In this document: one piece after another, positions 5,339 to 8,404 of the stretch
How positions within the stretch are numbered: position 1 is the first letter of the stretch
Layout: each line of letters opens with the position of its first letter
Source: Bacillota bacterium
Lineage (GTDB): Bacteria > Bacillota_E > Sulfobacillia > Sulfobacillales > Sulfobacillaceae
Reading direction: 5' to 3'
DNA length: 8,404 bases
Assembly (NCBI GenBank): GCA_021802375.1
Contig: JAKAAL010000143.1
Location: 1 to 8,404 of the forward strand
Made by a program: the position numbers and the translations under genes
The notes under the pieces: generated by a model
What the model saw: the letters and a program-made list of their open reading frames with translations, nothing else
Told to the model about the DNA's origin: nothing
Databases searched by the model: none

Positions 5339-6536
5339 GGGACAAGACATCATCTGCATCTCGTCCGCAGATTGGGATGCTCCACTGTGGACCAATAAAC
5401 AGCATCTGATGTCCCGATTGGCCGAATCCAACCGCGTTCTGTACGTGGAGTCGGTTGGACTGCGTCGGCCAACTTTAGCTCAATCTGACCGGGAGCGCAT
5501 CGTACGACGCGTTCGGCATTTCGCGGAAGGGCCTCGAAAAGTGCCAGGAAAGAATCTATACGTCTTGTCTCCCTTGGTCATTCCCTTTTATCAGTCTCGG
5601 TCGATGCGGCGCATCAATGGCGCCCTGTTGCTCAGCGAAGTGCGTCGAACCGCCAAACGGCTGCAGATGGATCAGCCCATTTTATGGAGCTATATTCCGA
5701 ACGCCTATGCTCTGATGCATCATCTTCACGAAAAACTAACTGTGTACCACTGTGTCGACGATTTGGGTTCGATTGCTGGGATTCCTAGTCAAGCAGTCAA
5801 ACAAATGGAGCAAAAGTTTCTGACCGCCGCCGACGCCGTCATTACCACTTCGCAGGCTTTATTTGAAGCGCGCAAAGATGCGAATCCTAATACCTATCTT
5901 TTTACTAATGTCGCCGATGCCGAGCATTTTGGCAAAGCCTTGCGACCTGACATCCCGTTGGCTTCTGCCATGAAACACTTGCCGCGACCCGTCGCTGGTT
6001 ACGTGGGCGCTTTAGATGCCTATAAGGTGAACTTTTGCTTCTTGGCCGATGTCGCCAAATCCCTTCCGGAGTGGACTTTCGTCTTGGTCGGTCCGATTGG
6101 GCAAGGCCAACCCTCAACGGATCTTGGGGAGTTGAAGGCGTTGCCTAACGTGCATCTCCTTGGTTGGGTCGACTACCGAGACATCCCGTCCTATTTGAAA
6201 GGGTTTGATGTCGCCTTGATCCCGCACCACCTCTCCAATTACACCACGTCAAGTTTTCCGATGAAGCTTTATGAATATTTGGCCGCTGGGCTGCCTGTCG
6301 TTTCCACTCCTCTACCAGCTATCGCCGACGTCAATTTTGTCACCTTTGCCGACACGCCCCAAACCTTCGCTCGAGCGATCGTTGCCGCTCGCGAAGAAAA
6401 TTCTGCCGACCAGATCCAAACCCGGGTGGTCGAAGCCAAACAACATACCTGGGAAGACCGACTGCGAAGCTTTGATGAAGTCTTAGAGCGGGTCTACTTG
6501 GAAAAGCTTCAAGCCTCCGCCCCCCCCCGTCACTAG
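5331..6536 (+). CDS. GT-B glycosyltransferase, group 1 / TuaH-like
   Basis: A 401-residue glycosyltransferase, probably working with the preceding gene product on the same glycan. The N-terminus has the pattern DWDAPLWTNKQHLMSRLA, then VLYVE, as in glycosyltransferases of the TuaH-like group. VYHCVDD is at 138-144, VAGYVGALD at 221-229, and the donor-binding block FPMKLYEYLAAGLPVVSTPL at 309-328. The classical E-x7-E is altered in this block, as is common in the group. The start is TTG at 5331, inside the end of the previous gene, with AAAGGAG (5318-5324) six bases upstream; coupled translation is likely. The 3' end contains nine C in a row (6520-6528) three codons before the stop, so the C-terminus is sensitive to slippage. 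The assignment to TuaH-like is from memory of the pattern; the general enzyme class is secure. Confidence 0.92.
   Translation: MLKGQDIICISSADWDAPLWTNKQHLMSRLAESNRVLYVESVGLRRPTLAQSDRERIVRRVRHFAEGPRKVPGKNLYVLSPLVIPFYQSRSMRRINGALLLSEVRRTAKRLQMDQPILWSYIPNAYALMHHLHEKLTVYHCVDDLGSIAGIPSQAVKQMEQKFLTAADAVITTSQALFEARKDANPNTYLFTNVADAEHFGKALRPDIPLASAMKHLPRPVAGYVGALDAYKVNFCFLADVAKSLPEWTFVLVGPIGQGQPSTDLGELKALPNVHLLGWVDYRDIPSYLKGFDVALIPHHLSNYTTSSFPMKLYEYLAAGLPVVSTPLPAIADVNFVTFADTPQTFARAIVAAREENSADQIQTRVVEAKQHTWEDRLRSFDEVLERVYLEKLQASAPPRH
6520..6528 (+). repeat. C9 homopolymer tract at the end of the glycosyltransferase gene
   Basis: Nine consecutive C lie within the codons for Ala-Pro-Pro-Arg, just before the TAG at 6534-6536. 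Loss of one C would bypass the stop and continue for 46 more codons to a TAG at 6667-6669. Gain of one C would give a shorter extension ending at a TGA about 20 codons on. Tracts of this length are typical sites of replication slippage and of sequencing error. Confidence 0.7.
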
Positions 6537-7187
6537 TCCTTTTTCATGGCAGGCGCCCTATCGGTGGCAAAACATTGGCGACGGTCTCTTGACTAAAGTC
6601 CGCGTGTTTCGTCCTAAAGCGTACTCGTCCGCCAGTTCCCATGTCCTGCCTCAGGTCTTGGAGAACTAGAGCCCTTCCGCAGGTGTCCCAGCTTCCCCCA
6701 ATTGCCAAAATGCCCGACGCGGTCGTTTCGTGCGATCGCTGCCCCGTGCGCTCTTGTTCCGCGAAGTTAGGACCAACCGCCAGCTACGCCCTATCCATGG
6801 CCCTCCTGTTGGTGCCGTGAATATGGCCAATCCAAAGCACCCTTCACCAAGGGAATGGCCAAAACATCACCTTGTTGGCGGCTGCCAGGTGAACCTCGAT
6901 GTATTCTCCGCATACGCAAGCGTAGTAACCGGACTGCTCGGAATCGGTCTCTTCTTAAGTTGATCGCAGGCGGGGAGAACTTCCTAAAGGCCCAGACGGC
7001 CCCGTACGTCGCCAAGAGGCGGGCGTGAAGAACTCATGCCTAGGCGGCGGCGATTGTTTTATTGGGTCACAGTGCCCCCCGAAGGCCCTCAGATCTTTCA
7101 TACTTGAGTTTCGCACCCCCATAACACTATGTGTTCAGATGCGGACACGTTAAGTTCCGTCACTTCTTACGATTCCACTTTGGCGAT
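6537..7187. other. Gene-poor stretch between the glycosyltransferases and the transposase gene
   Basis: About 650 bases without a convincing gene. Bases 6529-6666 are open in the frame reached by losing one C from the C9 tract. On the - strand, 6844-6954 is an open segment of 37 codons with a plausible protein-like composition (a Cys-x-Cys-Gly-Glu-Tyr motif, then Val-His-Leu-Ala) but with no start codon in context or ribosome site. Two longer frames covering 6730-6963 (+) and 6791-7015 (-) have no ribosome site and an arginine/proline-rich, shadow-like composition. The end of the insertion sequence probably lies near 7100-7187, but I cannot fix it. No clear terminator for the glycosyltransferase operon is seen. 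Confidence 0.5.
6844..6954 (-). pseudogene. Possible decayed coding fragment
   Basis: An open - strand segment between a TAA (6955-6957) and a TGA (6844-6846), without a good start. Its translation contains ACVCGEYIEVHLAAANK, which looks more protein-like than the shadow frames around it, and it is followed in the same frame by a further short open piece. It may be a remnant of a gene broken by rearrangement next to the insertion sequence, or chance. I do not recognise a family. Confidence 0.15.
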
Positions 7188-8404
7188 TTAGGCAACCGTA
7201 TTGAGACTTTGCAATTGACGTCCCAAGAAGGACCCCTCAAACAAGTCTTTGAGGGCGGCATATTGGGGCGAACGTTGAAATTGCTGGAGATCCATGGGGC
7301 CGGAGTCGGCCACCGCGGAGAGGACAGCCTGTAGCAGTTCTTCAAACAACGCCCACAGGCGCTCGGCCACGTTTTTCTCCCGTAGTTCGGCCACAATCCC
7401 TTCAAAGAGACGACCTAAGGATTCGTAGGCTTCGACCCGGCGCAAGTACGCCAGAAAAATGTAAACGATACAACTGACGGTGAGGTGGGCGATTTGGGCA
7501 TCAAAATCCCGCGATTGGCACCGCCCTAACCGTAAATGTTGCTTCATTTCTTTGAAAAAGACCTCAATGGTCCAACGCGTGGTATACAGTTCCATCATCT
7601 TCACGAAGGAAAGGGACGTGTCGGTGGATAGAAACAGCCGCCATTCCTTCGCATACGGAAATCGGCAGAAATACAACTTGACTTCGCCGACGCCTTCGTA
7701 CTGTACAAGCACTTCGAAATATCGGGTGTTTAGCCGGCGGCAACGCGAAGCGTTGCCTGCTTGCTTTAATCGTGCCAGGAGGCCTTGGGCGTCGAGCGTA
7801 GTTCCCTGGTAACCGTACTTCCGCTTATCTTTTCGGACGCCACACACCACGTGCATAGCCTGCTGCTTGATTTGCCGAATCGCTTGGATGAAGCCTTTGC
7901 TACTGAACCAACTATCCGCCAACACGTAGCGCGCTTTGACTCCGTGCTTGACCGCTCGCTTAATCATCGTGATCGCTTGGCTAATTTTGTCCGTGGAGCA
8001 TTCTTTGCGTCGCGTGGCGCCCGGCGAGCCCGGGCGACAATCCTTCTGATACTGCGCTTTCCGATGCTTTCCGCGTAAGGGTTTTTCCGCATGGATACTG
8101 AAATCCAGGGGAACAAAGCTAGTGCCATCAAACCAACCAAGCATTAGATGTTTGAACCCTAACTTGGATCCTTTTTGGCCGGCCACATGATCGTACACGA
8201 AGGAGACCTTTTCGATTTTAGATCCGACCCGGGAGTCTGTCGTATCGTCGACCACAAACGCTGAATTCGGCGCGACGGTTTTTTGCGGATTGGTCAACGT
8301 TTGAAAGCGTTTCACCACCCCGTATAGCATCGATCGCCACGGGACGAGTTCGTTATTCTTCAAGCGATAGATAGTATCCTTCTTCATCTCGGTGATCCGT
8401 TTAA
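7188..8404 (-). CDS. IS4-family DDE transposase, N-terminus outside the window
   Basis: A cut-and-paste transposase with an RNase-H-like DDE catalytic core. Counting from the ATG at 8387, the first catalytic Asp is in VVDDTTDSRVG (47-48), the second in VLADSWFSS (Asp158), and the Glu in YTTRWTIEVFFKEMK (Glu275). This last block fits the IS4-family Y-x2-R-x3-E-x6-K signature exactly (Tyr268, Arg271, Glu275, Lys282). The reading frame stays open past that ATG to the right edge, there is no ribosome site before it, and related proteins have tens of residues more at the N-terminus, so the ATG is probably internal. No stop or frameshift interrupts the visible 399 codons, so the element may be active. 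The gene points toward the glycosyltransferases. I cannot give the IS name. Confidence 0.92.
   Translation of the reverse strand, partial: KRITEMKKDTIYRLKNNELVPWRSMLYGVVKRFQTLTNPQKTVAPNSAFVVDDTTDSRVGSKIEKVSFVYDHVAGQKGSKLGFKHLMLGWFDGTSFVPLDFSIHAEKPLRGKHRKAQYQKDCRPGSPGATRRKECSTDKISQAITMIKRAVKHGVKARYVLADSWFSSKGFIQAIRQIKQQAMHVVCGVRKDKRKYGYQGTTLDAQGLLARLKQAGNASRCRRLNTRYFEVLVQYEGVGEVKLYFCRFPYAKEWRLFLSTDTSLSFVKMMELYTTRWTIEVFFKEMKQHLRLGRCQSRDFDAQIAHLTVSCIVYIFLAYLRRVEAYESLGRLFEGIVAELREKNVAERLWALFEELLQAVLSAVADSGPMDLQQFQRSPQYAALKDLFEGSFLGRQLQSLNTVA
7188..8404 (-). mobile_element. Partial insertion sequence of the IS4 family
   Basis: The intact transposase core implies an insertion sequence entering from the right edge. 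Its left end should lie some tens of bases to the left of 7188. The other end is not in the window, so terminal inverted repeats and target-site duplications cannot be matched. A small inverted repeat AACAC/GTGTT with a three-base loop lies in the candidate end region, around 7124-7137. The coordinates given are therefore the minimum extent. Confidence 0.75.

Noticed and set aside
6730..7015. Two open frames of 77 (+) and 74 (-) codons in the right intergenic stretch
   Set aside because: No ribosome binding site, no recognisable motif, and compositions typical of out-of-frame reading; they also overlap each other on opposite strands.
1..8404. CRISPR array, tRNA, rRNA or riboswitch
   Set aside because: No regularly spaced repeats, no cloverleaf or ribosomal RNA sequence and no recognisable riboswitch core were seen by eye; a covariance-model scan would be needed to exclude small RNAs.

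Overview
The window looks like a cell-surface polysaccharide (exopolysaccharide or teichuronic-acid-like) locus from a bacterium, most likely a Gram-positive member of the Bacillota. This placement rests on strong AGGAGG-type ribosome binding sites, TTG start codons, near-perfect TATAAT -10 boxes, and the kind of sugar-transferase and glycosyltransferases present. Moderately GC-rich coding sequence and an IS4-type transposase would fit an environmental, Sulfobacillus- or Alicyclobacillus-like organism. That genus-level guess is inference, not something the sequence proves.

Layout from left to right. (1) Bases 1-247, + strand: the C-terminal end of a polyprenyl-phosphate sugar-1-phosphate transferase, the enzyme that normally starts repeat-unit assembly on undecaprenyl phosphate. 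(2) Bases 248-663: a gene-free stretch with a 12-base perfect palindrome and a strong hairpin at the end of the next gene. (3) Bases 664-2594, - strand: a response regulator (OmpR type) and a membrane sensor histidine kinase joined by an ATGA stop/start overlap, forming a two-component system. (4) Bases 2776-4029, - strand: an asparagine-synthetase-like ATP-pyrophosphatase domain that lacks the usual N-terminal glutaminase domain. (5) Bases 4030-4210: a divergent promoter region with good -10 elements on both strands. (6) Bases 4211-6536, + strand: two overlapping GT-B glycosyltransferase genes, the second ending in a run of nine C. (7) Bases 6537-7187: a non-coding or decayed stretch. (8) From 7188 through the right edge, - strand: an IS4-family DDE transposase whose N-terminus lies outside the window.

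Reading the genes together: the initiating transferase and the two glycosyltransferases would build a lipid-linked glycan. The AsnB-like enzyme could amidate a sugar acid or another carboxylate in it, and the two-component system may regulate the locus or simply sit within it. The divergent promoter between the AsnB-like gene and the glycosyltransferase pair suggests shared control.

Most of the window is conventional. The points most worth a second look are the glutaminase-less AsnB-like protein with a Cys-Gly codon pair just before its start, the C9 tract with a 46-codon open extension in the alternative frame, the palindromes at the divergent promoter and after the sugar transferase, and the stop-codon-spanning hairpin of the kinase gene. 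I did not find convincing evidence of a wholly new system.
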